Positions 34,387 through 44,220 of a stretch of 64,000 nt of DNA are shown one piece after another (the stretch's first letter is position 1; each line of letters starts with the position of its first letter). Location: the NCBI RefSeq assembly GCF_019929225.1, contig NZ_JAHZPA010000002.1, positions 1-64,000 of the forward strand. The letters run 5' to 3'. The notes under the pieces are model-generated. The model was not told where the DNA came from and did no database searches. It worked only from the letters and a program-made list of their open reading frames with translations. Source of the DNA: Streptococcus sanguinis. Its GTDB lineage: Bacteria; Bacillota; Bacilli; Lactobacillales; Streptococcaceae. The position numbers were made by a program, and so were the translations under genes.

Positions 34387-35513
34387 TGATGGATGAATAC
34401 GCTTATGTCAATGGAAAGAAATTAAGAAAAGGTTTTACAACTGGTACTTGTGCAACGGCAGCGACTGTTGCAGCCTTGAGTATGATTCTAAATCAGGAAA
34501 GGGAAGAAAAGGTCACTGTGCATACGGCTTCAGGCGTGGAAGTGACCATGGATGTTCACAATCCTTCCTTCGGACCAGAAGAAGCGACCGCGGCCATTGA
34601 AAAAGATGGCGGCGATGATGCGGATGCGACGCATGGCCTCTTGATTTATTCAACCGTGACTCTTTTACCAGATCAGACGGAAATCGAGATTGACGGAGGT
34701 CAGGGCGTCGGGCGCGTGACCGAGAAGGGGCTGGCTTGCGATGTCGGCATGGCAGCTATCAATCCAACTCCTAGACGGATGATTGAGCAGCATGTCCGTG
34801 AGATTATCGGTCCCAACTGTGGAGCACGGGTCATCATTTCCGTTCCTGGTGGGGAAGAGACAGCCAAGCTGACCTATAATTCCAGACTAGGTATTGTCGG
34901 TGGCATTTCAATTTTGGGAACGACAGGGATTGTTAATCCAATGTCTGAAGATAGTTGGAAAGCGTCCATCACGATTGAACTGACCATGCTCTATAATCAA
35001 GGACATCGCTCAGTCGTCTTGGTACCGGGGAATTACGGTGAAGATTTTGCTACTAAGACTGTGGGGATTCCAGCTGGGCGCATCGTCAATATGAGTAACT
35101 TTGTCGGCCACGTCCTCAAAGAAGTGCAGCGCATCGGCTTTACCAAGGTTTTGATGATTGGTCACATGGGCAAGTTTGTCAAAGTGGCGGCTGGGATTTT
35201 CTCTACCCATAGTAAGGACTCGGATGCTCGTATGGAAACGCTGGTGGCTAATCTGGCCCTGATGGGGGCACCTATGGAGCTGCTGGAAAAGGTTGATAAA
35301 TGCTTGACGACCGAGGCAGCTGGGACAGCCATTAAAGAATTTTCTTATGAGGGTGTCTATCAGGTATTGGCGGATAAGATTAAGGCTAGAAGTGAGCGTC
35401 TGCTCCGCTATCGTAAGCCAGAAGTCAGTATTGAAGTGGTTGTCTTTGGGACTGAGGAAGGCTATCTGGCATCAACTCAGCCTTTAGAGCAGATAAAGGA
35501 GGAATGGACATGA
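34386..35513 (+). CDS. cbiD: Cobalt-precorrin-5B C1-methyltransferase
   Basis: 375 aa. Methylates C1 with S-adenosylmethionine during ring contraction processing. The N-terminal KLRKGFTTGTCATAAT is the CbiD hallmark, followed by VTLLPDQTEIEIDGGQGVGRVT and NPTPRRMI. ATG overlaps the preceding stop codon (TGATG); a second ATG follows at 34389. It overlaps cbiE by 4 nt. Confidence 0.97.
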   Translation: MMDEYAYVNGKKLRKGFTTGTCATAATVAALSMILNQEREEKVTVHTASGVEVTMDVHNPSFGPEEATAAIEKDGGDDADATHGLLIYSTVTLLPDQTEIEIDGGQGVGRVTEKGLACDVGMAAINPTPRRMIEQHVREIIGPNCGARVIISVPGGEETAKLTYNSRLGIVGGISILGTTGIVNPMSEDSWKASITIELTMLYNQGHRSVVLVPGNYGEDFATKTVGIPAGRIVNMSNFVGHVLKEVQRIGFTKVLMIGHMGKFVKVAAGIFSTHSKDSDARMETLVANLALMGAPMELLEKVDKCLTTEAAGTAIKEFSYEGVYQVLADKIKARSERLLRYRKPEVSIEVVVFGTEEGYLASTQPLEQIKEEWT

Positions 35514-36136
35514 TTTATGTTATCGGAATTGGTCCGGGAGATCCGAGCTATGGTCTTCTGGGACAGGAAGCCTATTTTGAAAAGGCTGACCGCATTTTGG
35601 GAAGTGAACGCCATCTGGAAATTTTACCGCCGGCTTATCGGGATAAGGGCCTGGTCCCTCCTAAAAAATTGGCTGCGTTAGCAGAATTGCTGGAAAGCTT
35701 TGGTGAGGATGAGGAAATTCTATATCTGGCCTCAGGCGACCCTCTGATTTACGGTTTGGGCAAATGGCTGTCAGAGAAATTCAAGGGGCGCGTGGTTATC
35801 TCGCCAGGTATCAGCGCCATGCAGTATCTGGCCAGCAGAATTGCCCTGCCCATGAACGATGCTTATCTGACGAGCAGTCATGCTAAGGCGCCTAACTTTG
35901 ACTTGATTATGAGTCTGTCAAAAGTCTTTATGGTGACCGATCAGAAAGTTGGCCCCTACGAAATTGCTCAAGAGGCTGTTAAAAGAGGCTTAGATAAGGT
36001 GCTGGTCATCGGTGAGCAGCTGAGTTATGAAGACGAGCGTATTACCATTCTGCCTGCGAATGAGGTAGAAGACAGAGAATATGAAATGAATGTGGTGGTG
36101 GTGTTAGATGAGGGATTCGGAATTTATCAGGGCTAA
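35510..36136 (+). CDS. cbiE: Cobalt-precorrin-7 C5-methyltransferase
   Basis: 208 aa from ATG 35510, 8 nt after AAGGAGG; an ATG 6 nt earlier is too close to that site. SAM-dependent methylation at C5. The tetrapyrrole methyltransferase fold shows IGIGPGDPSYG at the N-terminus, ASGDPLIYG and the PGISAMQYLASR segment. It overlaps cbiT by 29 nt; CbiE and CbiT are fused in some organisms (CobL), here separate but coupled. Confidence 0.96.
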   Translation: MIYVIGIGPGDPSYGLLGQEAYFEKADRILGSERHLEILPPAYRDKGLVPPKKLAALAELLESFGEDEEILYLASGDPLIYGLGKWLSEKFKGRVVISPGISAMQYLASRIALPMNDAYLTSSHAKAPNFDLIMSLSKVFMVTDQKVGPYEIAQEAVKRGLDKVLVIGEQLSYEDERITILPANEVEDREYEMNVVVVLDEGFGIYQG

Positions 36137-36677
36137 AGTCCCTATGACTAAGGAAGAAGTCAGAGCCATCAGTTTGGATAAGTTGGAGCTGCATCGAGCC
36201 AAGCGCATGCTGGATGTCGGCTCTGGAACTGGCAGTGTCACGATTCAGGCAGCCCGAACCTATCCAGAACTGGAAGTGGTGGCAGTGGAGCGCAATGAAG
36301 ACGCAGTGGCCTTGACGCAGGAGAATATCCAGCACTTTGGCTGCCACAATGTCCGTCTCCATCAAGGACTGGCTCCAATTGAGCTGGAAGGCAGCTTTGA
36401 TGCCATTTTTGTCGGAGGGACTGGGGGCAATATGCAGGAGATTTTCGACTGGTGTGCCCAGCTCATGGAGCCGGGCGGTCGGCTGGTCTTGAACTTTATC
36501 CTGCTGGAGAATGCTCTGGAAGCAGCTCAAATAGCGGAGCAGATGGACTGGGAGGATCTAGAGATTGTCTCGGTTCAGGCTAGCCGCTGGACAGCTATAG
36601 GCAAGGGGCACTACTTCAAGCCTCAGAATCCGACTATTATCGTTTCCTGTAAGAAAAAAGAAAGAGAGGCTAATTGA
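36108..36677 (+). CDS. cbiT: Cobalt-precorrin-6B C15-methyltransferase (decarboxylating)
   Basis: 189 aa. Methylates C15 and decarboxylates the acetate chain at C12. The N-terminus [20 protein letters not shown] is family-typical and fixes the start despite the 29-nt overlap with cbiE. The Rossmann SAM-binding loop is [12 protein letters not shown]. Its stop TGA overlaps the cbiF ATG at 36677. Confidence 0.96.
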   Translation: MRDSEFIRAKVPMTKEEVRAISLDKLELHRAKRMLDVGSGTGSVTIQAARTYPELEVVAVERNEDAVALTQENIQHFGCHNVRLHQGLAPIELEGSFDAIFVGGTGGNMQEIFDWCAQLMEPGGRLVLNFILLENALEAAQIAEQMDWEDLEIVSVQASRWTAIGKGHYFKPQNPTIIVSCKKKEREAN

Positions 36678-37450
36678 TGTCCAAAGTACATTTTGTTGGA
36701 GCAGGCCCAGGTGATGTGGAGCTGATTACGCTCAAAGGCTACAAGCAGCTGTCTGAGGCTGATGTGGTCATTTACGCGGGATCCTTGGTCAATCCAGATC
36801 TGCTGAACTACTGTAAAGAAGGAGCTGAGATTCACGACAGTGCCAGCATGCACTTGATGGAAATCATCGATGTCATGGAGGCTGGAGTCAAGGCTGGTAA
36901 AGATGTGGTCCGCCTGCAGACGGGTGATTTCTCCATCTATGGCTCCATTCGAGAGCAGATCGAAGAGATGAAGAAGCGCGACATAGAGTTTGACTGTACG
37001 CCGGGCGTCAGCTCTTTTCTGGGAGCTGCTTCCAGTATCGGGGCGGAGTATACCGTACCGGAGGTTTCTCAAAGCCTCATCATCACTCGGATGGCTGGCC
37101 GGACGCCTGTGCCAGATCGGGAATCCCTGAAAAGCTATGCTCAGCATCGGACCTCTATGGCTATCTTCCTGTCTGTTCAAGGCATTGAAAAGGTCGTCAG
37201 TGAGCTGATCGAGGGTGGCTATCCTCCAGAAACGCCTGTGGCTGTCATTTACAAGGCTACTTGGCCGGATGAAAAGAAGGTCTTTGGCGATTTGACAAAT
37301 ATTGCTGAGAAAGTCAAGGAAGCTAAGATTAGAAAGACAGCTTTGATTTTGGTCGGTGACTTTTTAGGTCAGGAATTCTATTATTCCAAGCTCTATCATG
37401 CAGATTTCCATCATGAGTTCAGACGGGGGAAGAGCAGCCATGCCAAGTAA
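36677..37450 (+). CDS. cbiF: Cobalt-precorrin-4 C11-methyltransferase
   Basis: 257 aa from ATG 36677, 7 nt after AGAGAGG; a TTG just before it is less likely. SAM-dependent methylation at C11. The fold-defining [18 protein letters not shown] stretch begins at residue 4; [12 protein letters not shown] and [12 protein letters not shown] follow. The stop TGA of cbiT shares bases with the start. Confidence 0.96.
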   Translation: MSKVHFVGAGPGDVELITLKGYKQLSEADVVIYAGSLVNPDLLNYCKEGAEIHDSASMHLMEIIDVMEAGVKAGKDVVRLQTGDFSIYGSIREQIEEMKKRDIEFDCTPGVSSFLGAASSIGAEYTVPEVSQSLIITRMAGRTPVPDRESLKSYAQHRTSMAIFLSVQGIEKVVSELIEGGYPPETPVAVIYKATWPDEKKVFGDLTNIAEKVKEAKIRKTALILVGDFLGQEFYYSKLYHADFHHEFRRGKSSHAK

Positions 37451-38501
37451 TTCTCAAGCCCGCTACGCAATCGCAACAGTGACAGCGGTCGGCAAGGACT
37501 TGGCTCTGACTCTGCGAGAAAAGCTAGGCAAGGAAATCCCTATCTATACGACACCTCGATTGGCAGATGACAGGGTCATCGCTATCGAAGGACGAGTGGT
37601 TGAGGCGCTTGGTCAGCTCTTTCAGGAAGTGGATGTTCTCATTTGTATCATGGCTATCGGGGCGGTTGTGCGAGCTATTGCACCAGTCTTGAAAGACAAG
37701 GCGACTGACCCAGCAGTAGTTGTTATGGATGAGAAAGCGACGAATGTCATCAGCCTGCTGAGCGGACATCTAGGCGGAGCCAATCAAGTGACGCGAGACA
37801 TCGCAGAATTGCTCGGTTCCAATCCTGTTATCACGACAGCGACAGATGTGCAGAATGTAACAGCTCTGGACAATCTGGCCCAATCAGTCAATGGCTGGAG
37901 GCCGGAATTGAGAGAATTTATCAAACCTTTCAACAGCTATCTAGGCAGCGGCCGAACCGTCTATTTCTATCAGGAAAAGGACTGGGTTACCGACCTTCGA
38001 GGTCTGACTCTGGTGGATGAGGAAGGACTTGCGGCTGTTCTCAAGGGAACGGAACCGTTGATTCTGCTGGCTGCAGAAAAAAAGGACATTCAAAGAGAAA
38101 ATCTGGCTCTCATCTATCCTCAACCCTATATCTTAGGAGTTGGTGCTAGAAAGGATGTGGCTCCTACTGTCTTCCGAGAAGGCTTTGAGGAATTTTGTCA
38201 GCAGCAGGGGATTTCTGCCAGTGAGATTTCCAAAATCGTCAGCATTGATGTCAAAAAGGATGAAGCTGCTATCCTGGCCTTGGCCAAGGAATTGGGCTGT
38301 CCCTTTGAGACCTTTAGTAAGGAGGAGCTGTCTGTCGTAGCAGACCGCTATCCTCAGTCAGAATTTGTCAAAAAGACAGTCGGAGTCGGCAGTGTCGCCT
38401 TGGCCAGCGCAGATCTGGCCAGTCAGGGTCAAGTCCTGACAGAGCGCTTTGCAAAGAACGGCTGTACCTATGCGCTTGCAAAAGCAATAACCAAAAAGTA
38501 A
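37440..38501 (+). CDS. cbiG: Cobalt-precorrin-5A hydrolase
   Basis: 353 aa from ATG 37440, about 9 nt after GGGGGA; the frame continues upstream into cbiF, and ATGs at 37413 and 37398 lack ribosome sites. Opens the delta-lactone ring and releases acetaldehyde, the ring-contraction step of the anaerobic route. Motifs: [42 protein letters not shown] in the N-terminal half, and the C-terminal CbiG domain with GVGARKDV and [12 protein letters not shown]. Overlaps cbiF by 11 nt; a 76-bp gap follows, with no gene or clear signal. Confidence 0.94.
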   Translation: MPSNSQARYAIATVTAVGKDLALTLREKLGKEIPIYTTPRLADDRVIAIEGRVVEALGQLFQEVDVLICIMAIGAVVRAIAPVLKDKATDPAVVVMDEKATNVISLLSGHLGGANQVTRDIAELLGSNPVITTATDVQNVTALDNLAQSVNGWRPELREFIKPFNSYLGSGRTVYFYQEKDWVTDLRGLTLVDEEGLAAVLKGTEPLILLAAEKKDIQRENLALIYPQPYILGVGARKDVAPTVFREGFEEFCQQQGISASEISKIVSIDVKKDEAAILALAKELGCPFETFSKEELSVVADRYPQSEFVKKTVGVGSVALASADLASQGQVLTERFAKNGCTYALAKAITKK

Positions 38502-38577
38502 ATCAAAAAGAGCAGACGGTCTTATAAACCAACTGCCCTTATAAAATTTTATCATACCCATAAAGGAGAAAAAATAT

Positions 38578-39303
38578 ATGTTATACGTTATCGGATTAGG
38601 CCCAGGTAAAGAAGAATTGATGTCACAAGAAGCATTGGCTGCTATAGCAGATTGTGAAATTATCGTCGGCTACTCAACTTATATGCGGTTGATTCTTGAT
38701 TTGGTCAAGGACAAGGAGCTCGTAGCGAATGGAATGCGCCAGGAAATCGACCGTTGTCAAAAGGCTATTGATTTGGCTAGAGAGACTGGCAAAAATGTCG
38801 GAGTTGTTTCCAGTGGAGATGCCGGAGTTTATGGAATGGCTGGCTTGATTTTAGAATTGCTGGGAGATGCCAGTGATGTAGAAGTTAAGGTGGTTCCAGG
38901 TATTACGGCTAGTCTGGGTGCTGCTGCAGTTATGGGTGCTCCCCTCATGAACGACTTCTGTCATATCAGTCTGAGTGACTTGATGACGCCTTGGGAAATG
39001 ATTGAGAAGCGTCTGCATGCCGCAGCTCAAGGTGACTTTGTAGTCTGCCTCTACAACCCTCGGAGTAAGGGACGTCCAGACCATCTGACAAAAGCACTTT
39101 CTATCATGTCTGAGTACAAGTCAGAGGATACTATTGTCGGTATCGGTAAGGACATTGGCCGTAAGGATGAGGAAATCATCTTGACGACTATCAAAGACTT
39201 GGATGAGACTTTGGTAGATATGACGACAATCGTTATCGTTGGTAACAAAGAAACTTATGTTAAAAACGGACGCATGATCACACCTCGAGGATATACTTTA
39301 TGA
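38578..39303 (+). CDS. cbiH: Cobalt-precorrin-3 C17-methyltransferase
   Basis: 241 aa. Methylates C17 and drives ring contraction. The N-terminus LYVIGLGPGKEELMSQEAL differs from the GPGD of other methyltransferases in the way typical of CbiH/CobJ; SSGDAGVYGMAG and VVPGITASLGAAA follow. AAAGGAG lies 8 nt before the ATG. The stop overlaps cbiJ (ATGA). Confidence 0.96.
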   Translation: MLYVIGLGPGKEELMSQEALAAIADCEIIVGYSTYMRLILDLVKDKELVANGMRQEIDRCQKAIDLARETGKNVGVVSSGDAGVYGMAGLILELLGDASDVEVKVVPGITASLGAAAVMGAPLMNDFCHISLSDLMTPWEMIEKRLHAAAQGDFVVCLYNPRSKGRPDHLTKALSIMSEYKSEDTIVGIGKDIGRKDEEIILTTIKDLDETLVDMTTIVIVGNKETYVKNGRMITPRGYTL

Positions 39304-40049
39304 TGAAATTACTGCTGGGAGGGACATCCGATAGCACCGCTATTTTAGAAGTGCTTGACCGCTTGAAAATCGATGTGACCAGCTCTGTTGTCACAGACTA
39401 CGGCCGGCACTTGGCTTCCAAATACGGCCAGCCGGTCATTCAGGGCCGGCTGACAGCTGAGGACATGGTTGCCTTTATCAAAGAGAATGATGTGGATGAA
39501 ATCATTGATGCGACCCATCCTTTTGCGGATATTGTTTCCAAGGAAGCCATTCGGGCGGCAGAGATGGCTGGTGTATCTTACCTGCGCTTTGAGCGTCAGG
39601 CGACCTTGGATTTGAGCGGGGCCATCGTGGTGCATTCGACCCAAGAAGCGATTGATGAGATTGCCAAGCGCGGCTACAAGACTGTTTATCTGGGAACAGG
39701 CAGCAAGACCCTGCCGCTCTTTGTCAAGGGTCTGCCAGAGCAGCGGATTGTCGTTCGCGTTCTGCCAACTTCAGAAGTGCTTCTGGCTTGTGAGCAGCTG
39801 GGACTGGTAGCGGATCAGATCGATGCGATTAAGGCTCCATTTTCCAAAGAGTGCAATAAAGAGCTCTTGCTGCGCTCGGGAGCAGATGTCTTTGTTTCCA
39901 AGGAAAGCGGTACCGTCGGTGGTATTCGTGAAAAGATTGATGGCTGTCAAGAGCTGGGGATGGACTGCATTATCATCTCTCGGCCAATTGTAGCCTATCC
40001 GCAGATGGTTTCTAGCTTAGAAGAGTTAGAGGCTTATCTGACAAAATAG
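39300..40049 (+). CDS. cbiJ: Cobalt-precorrin-6A reductase
   Basis: 249 aa. NAD(P)H-dependent reduction of the macrocycle. The N-terminus LLLGGTSDSTAI is the CobK/CbiJ signature; DATHPFADIVSKEAIRAA and YLGTGSKTLPLF are also typical. ATG 39300 overlaps the cbiH stop; a second ATG follows immediately at 39303. An 18-nt gap leads to the cobA-hemD fusion. Confidence 0.95.
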   Translation: MMKLLLGGTSDSTAILEVLDRLKIDVTSSVVTDYGRHLASKYGQPVIQGRLTAEDMVAFIKENDVDEIIDATHPFADIVSKEAIRAAEMAGVSYLRFERQATLDLSGAIVVHSTQEAIDEIAKRGYKTVYLGTGSKTLPLFVKGLPEQRIVVRVLPTSEVLLACEQLGLVADQIDAIKAPFSKECNKELLLRSGADVFVSKESGTVGGIREKIDGCQELGMDCIIISRPIVAYPQMVSSLEELEAYLTK

Positions 40050-40067
40050 CTAAAAAAAGGAGAAAAA

Positions 40068-41507
40068 ATGTCCGGTTTAGTAACATTACTGGGAGCAGGT
40101 CCAGGCGATGCGGAGTTGTTGACCCTCAAAGGCAAGAGACGGCTTCAAGAAGCAGATGTCTTGGTCTTTGACCGCTTGGTCAATCAGGAGCTCTTTCAGC
40201 ATCTAAAGTCTGACTGCGAAAAGATAGATGTCGGTAAAAAGCCAGGCCAGCCCTGCATCCGACAGGAAGAGATTGAAAAGATTCTTATCGAAAAAGCCAG
40301 TCAGGGCAAGCGGGTAGTCCGTCTCAAGAGCGGTGATCCCTATATCTTTGGACGAGGCGGAGAAGAAGGTGTCAAGCTGGTAGAATCCGGTGTGGACTTT
40401 GAAGTGGTGCCAGGTATCACCTCTGCTGTGGCTGGTCTGACCTATGCAGGGATTCCTATGACTTATCGAGATGTAGCGACTAGCTTCCATGTCTTTACAG
40501 CCCATCTCAAGGATGAGACAGAAATGCTCAACTGGGAAGCAATTTCTGAGCTCAAAGGAACCTTGGTCTTCCTCATGGGCATGAAAAATCTGCCTTCCAT
40601 CGTCCAAGAGCTGACGGCTAGAGGCTATGGTAAGGACAAGCCAGCCGCCATCGTTGAATGGGGAACCCATCCTCAGCAGCGCTCGGTGGACGGAACCTTG
40701 GGTAACATAGTCGAACTAGCAGAAGCTGAAGACTTTAAGGCACCGAGTGTCATCGTGGTAGGTGATGTCGTGGCCTATAGACAGCAGCTGAATTTCCATG
40801 AGAATCTGCCGCTTTTCGGCCGGAAAATCTTCATCCAGCAGTCAGAGACTGGCAGACTTCCTCGCTTGCTCAAGGATGCTGGAGCTGCGCTGACGACATT
40901 CCCAGCTAGAGATTTGGTTGAAGAGTTAGAATTGCAGCTGCCGGACTTGGAGCAGGTAGACGGTCTCCTCTTTGCAGATATGCAGAGCTGGCCGCTCTTC
41001 TTGAAAGCCCTCCGCAAGGCAGGCAAAGACTTGCGCAGTCTGCCGCACATCCGCTTTGCAGCTATCGGTCATCATACGGCTAAGTCTATCGAAGCGAGCG
41101 GGATTGTGCTGGATCGGATGACGCCTCAGCAGTCGGATGCGGATTTTGCTGCTGCTCTTGAAAAAGAAGGCGGCAATTGGTATATTCTGACAGCTGAACA
41201 TAAGAAAGCCAGTCTGGCAGAACTCTATTCGCTGCCGATTATTGCTAGTCACAGACTGGCCTTTGACAGTCAGATTAGCAGTGACAATTGGTCAGAGATT
41301 GAAGTTGTCTGTCTTCCGAACTCTGCTGCGGCCATGAACTTTGTCGCAGCCAGTCAAGAAGCTGGATATGACTGGAAGGATGTTCCAATCGTTGTCATGG
41401 GTGCCAGCACGCGGGCTGTTTTAGAAGAAGCAGGCTTTAGCAAGATTGTTGAGACAAATGAAGCGACTATTGCTTCCATCATTGACAAATGTCGGGAAAT
41501 TCTCTGA
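40068..41507 (+). CDS. Fused uroporphyrinogen-III C-methyltransferase / uroporphyrinogen-III synthase
   Basis: 479 aa with two domains. Residues ~1-245 are a CobA-type SAM methyltransferase that makes precorrin-2: LLGAGPGDAELLTLKG, RLKSGDPYIFGRGGEE, VPGITSAVAG. Residues ~250-479 are a HemD-like domain, opening with FGRKIFIQQSE and containing a second half with NSAAAMNFV. A stand-alone HemD is encoded at 50433, so the operon has two HemD domains; HemD sequences are poorly conserved, and I cannot say which is active. A similar cobA-hemD fusion occurs in Listeria-type cobalamin operons. Confidence 0.93.
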   Translation: MSGLVTLLGAGPGDAELLTLKGKRRLQEADVLVFDRLVNQELFQHLKSDCEKIDVGKKPGQPCIRQEEIEKILIEKASQGKRVVRLKSGDPYIFGRGGEEGVKLVESGVDFEVVPGITSAVAGLTYAGIPMTYRDVATSFHVFTAHLKDETEMLNWEAISELKGTLVFLMGMKNLPSIVQELTARGYGKDKPAAIVEWGTHPQQRSVDGTLGNIVELAEAEDFKAPSVIVVGDVVAYRQQLNFHENLPLFGRKIFIQQSETGRLPRLLKDAGAALTTFPARDLVEELELQLPDLEQVDGLLFADMQSWPLFLKALRKAGKDLRSLPHIRFAAIGHHTAKSIEASGIVLDRMTPQQSDADFAAALEKEGGNWYILTAEHKKASLAELYSLPIIASHRLAFDSQISSDNWSEIEVVCLPNSAAAMNFVAASQEAGYDWKDVPIVVMGASTRAVLEEAGFSKIVETNEATIASIIDKCREIL

Positions 41508-41520
41508 AAGGATACGGGTC

Positions 41521-42288
41521 ATGAGTAAAGCTATAGTAGTAGTCAGTTTCGGAACAACCTATCCCGAGACCAGACGCAAAACAATCGAGGCTTGTGAGCA
41601 GGCTATTCAGGAACATTTTCCAGACTATCCGGTTCACCGAGCTTTTACATCCAATGTCGTTAGACGGCGGATTAAGAAGCAGGAAGGGCTAGATATTCCT
41701 ACGGTCAAAGAGGTTTTGGAGCAGCTCTTGGAAGCGGGTACTGAAGTGGTCTATATCCAGCCTCTCCATGTCATTTTGGGCAGCGAGTATGAGAAGATTC
41801 TTACCCAAGCCAAAGAGTTTGAATCAGCTTTTAAAAAGCTAGTCGTTGCCAAGCCTCTGCTCAATAGTCAGGAAGACTATGAGGCTGTCAAGGATATTCT
41901 GCTGGAACGGTATGGCCATGAGGGTCAGGATGCAGCAACAGTTTTGATGGGCCATGGCAGCCAGCATTATGCTTTTACAGCTTATGCGGCCTTGGATCAT
42001 ATGCTGAAGGGAAGCTCAGTCTATGTCGGTTGTGTAGAGAGCTATCCTCCAGTTGAGCTGATTGAGCAGGAACTGAAGAAAGAGGGCGCCCGAGAAGTGC
42101 ATCTGGCACCTTTCATGCTGGTAGCGGGTGACCATGCGACCAATGATATGAGCTCAGATGAGGAAGGTTCTTGGTATCACTTCTTCAAGGAGCGGGGATA
42201 TGAGGTCAAGGCCCATCTAGTTGGTCTGGGTGAATACCCTGAGGTTCAGCAGCTCTACATCCAGCATTTAGAAGAAATCATCGAATAG
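41521..42288 (+). CDS. cbiK: Anaerobic sirohydrochlorin cobaltochelatase
   Basis: 255 aa from ATG 41521, after AAAGGATACGGGTC; the frame is open further upstream inside the previous gene but that has no ribosome site. Inserts Co2+ into sirohydrochlorin, committing the route to the early-cobalt (anaerobic) pathway. N-terminal VVSFGTTYPETR and catalytic His145 in MGHGSQHYAF are typical of CbiK; LAPFMLVAGDHATNDM gives the second metal-ligand His. Confidence 0.96.
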   Translation: MSKAIVVVSFGTTYPETRRKTIEACEQAIQEHFPDYPVHRAFTSNVVRRRIKKQEGLDIPTVKEVLEQLLEAGTEVVYIQPLHVILGSEYEKILTQAKEFESAFKKLVVAKPLLNSQEDYEAVKDILLERYGHEGQDAATVLMGHGSQHYAFTAYAALDHMLKGSSVYVGCVESYPPVELIEQELKKEGAREVHLAPFMLVAGDHATNDMSSDEEGSWYHFFKERGYEVKAHLVGLGEYPEVQQLYIQHLEEIIE

Positions 42289-42297
42289 GAGGAAGGA

Positions 42298-42999
42298 ATG
42301 GCGAAATTTTACGGAATTGGTGTAGGACCGGGTGATAGTGAGCTAGTCACTATCAAAGCCAGTCGGCTTTTAGAAGATTTAGATATTCTCTATACACCAG
42401 AGGCTAAGAAGGGGAGCAAGAGCTTTGCATTAGGTATTGCAGAGCCCTATCTGAAAGAGAATCTGGAAATCAAGCAGCGGCATTTCCCTATGGTCCGTTC
42501 CAATTCGACCAAAGAAGTCCAGTGGCAGGCCATCTCTGCTGAAATCGCAGAGGATGTCAAGGCTGGCAAGAATGTCGGCTTTATCACACTGGGAGATCCC
42601 ATGGTCTACAGCACTTACAGCTATCTGCTGGCCCTGCTGGAAAAGGAAATCGACTGTCAAACCATCCCTGGTATCACCTCTTTTTGCAGCATGGCTTCTG
42701 AGCTAGGTCAGCCTCTGACTATGGATGAGGAGTCTCTAGCGGTCATGCCGGCTACGGCTTCTGCTGAGAAGATTGAGGCGGCGCTTGAGCTGCATGACTC
42801 GATTGTGATCATGAAGGTGGCCAATCACCTGGATACAGTCCTGCCTCTGCTTGAAAAGCTCGGTCTCTTGCAGCAGACTTTCATGGTTAGCAATTCTTCG
42901 ACAGATAAGCAGCAGACTCTGCTGGGCCTCGATGGAATCACACCAGAAACCAAGCTGCCTTATTTTACTACCTTCCTCGTGAAAAAGAAGATTTTTTAA
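42298..42999 (+). CDS. cbiL: Cobalt-factor II C20-methyltransferase
   Basis: 233 aa. First methylation after cobalt insertion. IGVGPGDSELVTIKA begins at residue 6; LGDPMVYSTYSYL and IPGITSFCSMAS follow. AGGAGGAA precedes the ATG, 9 nt after cbiK. Confidence 0.96.
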   Translation: MAKFYGIGVGPGDSELVTIKASRLLEDLDILYTPEAKKGSKSFALGIAEPYLKENLEIKQRHFPMVRSNSTKEVQWQAISAEIAEDVKAGKNVGFITLGDPMVYSTYSYLLALLEKEIDCQTIPGITSFCSMASELGQPLTMDEESLAVMPATASAEKIEAALELHDSIVIMKVANHLDTVLPLLEKLGLLQQTFMVSNSSTDKQQTLLGLDGITPETKLPYFTTFLVKKKIF

Positions 43000-43068
43000 A
43001 ATCAGAGTCTATGTTCAAGGATGAAGATTCATTCTTGTGAGCTCAGGCTCTTAGTAAAGGAAAAAAAC

Positions 43069-43803
43069 ATGAAACTATTGAAAAATAAAAAAGTAACTTT
43101 TGTTGCCTTGCTGGCTATTTTAGCGGTACTGAGTACCCAGTCTGTGTCAGCTATGCATATCATGGAAGGCTATCTTCCACTCTTTTGGTGTATCTTCTGG
43201 TTCGCCGTATTCTTGCCTTTCTTTGTGGTCGGCTTGATGCGTATCAAGAAAATCGTTGCAGAAGATCCAAATTCCAAGACCATGCTGGCCTTGTCCGGTG
43301 CCTTTATCTTTATCCTGTCTTCTTTGAAGATTCCGTCTGTTACAGGATCTAGTTCGCATCCGACTGGGGTTGGTCTGGGGACAGCTATGTTTGGACCATC
43401 CGTTATCAGCGTTTTGGGAACCATCTGCTTGCTCTTCCAAGCCCTTCTCTTGGCTCACGGCGGCTTGACAACTCTGGGTGCCAATGCATTCTCAATGGCA
43501 GTAGTTGGTCCATTTGTTGGTTATTTCGTCTACAAGTTTGCTAAATCCATCAAATTGTCTACACCGGTTTCTATCTTTATCTGTGCTGTGATTGCGGACT
43601 TGGCGACTTATGCGACAACTTCTATCCAGCTCGGTTTGGTCTTCCCGGATGCTAACAGTGGCTTTGTTGGTTCTGCACTGAAATTCATGGGTGTCTTCTT
43701 GACTACTCAAATCCCAATCGCTATCGTAGAAGGATTGCTGACAGTTGTCCTCTATAACTTGATCTCAGAAAATGTCAAAGAAAGAGCAGGTCTGTTCAAA
43801 TGA
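43069..43803 (+). CDS. cbiM: Cobalt ECF transporter S component CbiM
   Basis: 244 aa from ATG 43069 after AAAGGA; an upstream in-frame ATG (43021) has no ribosome site. Binds Co2+ and spans the membrane. A signal-like N-terminus (about 1-24) ends at SVSA, followed by MHIMEGYLP, whose Met-His is the N-terminal metal-binding motif of CbiM/NikM once cleaved. About six further hydrophobic segments and [17 protein letters not shown] follow. Forms the importer with CbiN, CbiQ and CbiO; overlaps cbiN by 4 nt. Confidence 0.95.
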   Translation: MKLLKNKKVTFVALLAILAVLSTQSVSAMHIMEGYLPLFWCIFWFAVFLPFFVVGLMRIKKIVAEDPNSKTMLALSGAFIFILSSLKIPSVTGSSSHPTGVGLGTAMFGPSVISVLGTICLLFQALLLAHGGLTTLGANAFSMAVVGPFVGYFVYKFAKSIKLSTPVSIFICAVIADLATYATTSIQLGLVFPDANSGFVGSALKFMGVFLTTQIPIAIVEGLLTVVLYNLISENVKERAGLFK

Positions 43804-44105
43804 AAAAATACAAGAATTTCATCTTAATCTTGGCTGCAGTAGCGGTAACTTTAGCTGCCTTTATCTTTGCCCCTAAGGGTGTGGAATACAGTGGAACAGA
43901 TGACGCTGCTGAAAAAACCATTAGCTCTATTCAAAAGGACTATGAGCCTTGGTTTTCACCAATTTTTGAGCCAGCTGGTCCGGAAGTAGAAAGTCTGCTC
44001 TTCACCCTGCAAGGCAGTATCGGAGCGGGGATTATCTTCTATGTCATTGGCTACCACAAAGGGAAAAAACAAGGCCAACAAAAGGAAGTTTCTGAACATA
44101 AATAA
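43800..44105 (+). CDS. cbiN: Cobalt transport accessory protein CbiN
   Basis: 101 aa with two membrane helices (about 7-24 and 73-90) and an extracellular loop containing [10 protein letters not shown] and [11 protein letters not shown], the typical CbiN pattern. Needed for cobalt loading of CbiM. ATG overlaps the cbiM stop. A 115-bp gap to cbiQ contains no gene I can support. Confidence 0.94.
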   Translation: MKKYKNFILILAAVAVTLAAFIFAPKGVEYSGTDDAAEKTISSIQKDYEPWFSPIFEPAGPEVESLLFTLQGSIGAGIIFYVIGYHKGKKQGQQKEVSEHK

Positions 44106-44220
44106 AAGTCTTCAACAGTAAGAGCGAGCTCTGGTTCTTGGTAGCGATTAAGCCTGTCTGGGACCGGAGTTGCTCTGTACTGTGTCATTGCAAAATATAG
44201 CTAGAAAGGAGGGCCTCCTC

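Noticed and set aside
38502..38577. Regulatory element in the cbiG-cbiH gap
   Set aside because: Only a short AT palindrome (ATAAAATTTTAT) is visible; no promoter or terminator is convincing.
41446..41520. N-terminal extension of CbiK
   Set aside because: The extra 25 codons lie inside the cobA-hemD gene without a ribosome site; the family N-terminus begins at 41521.
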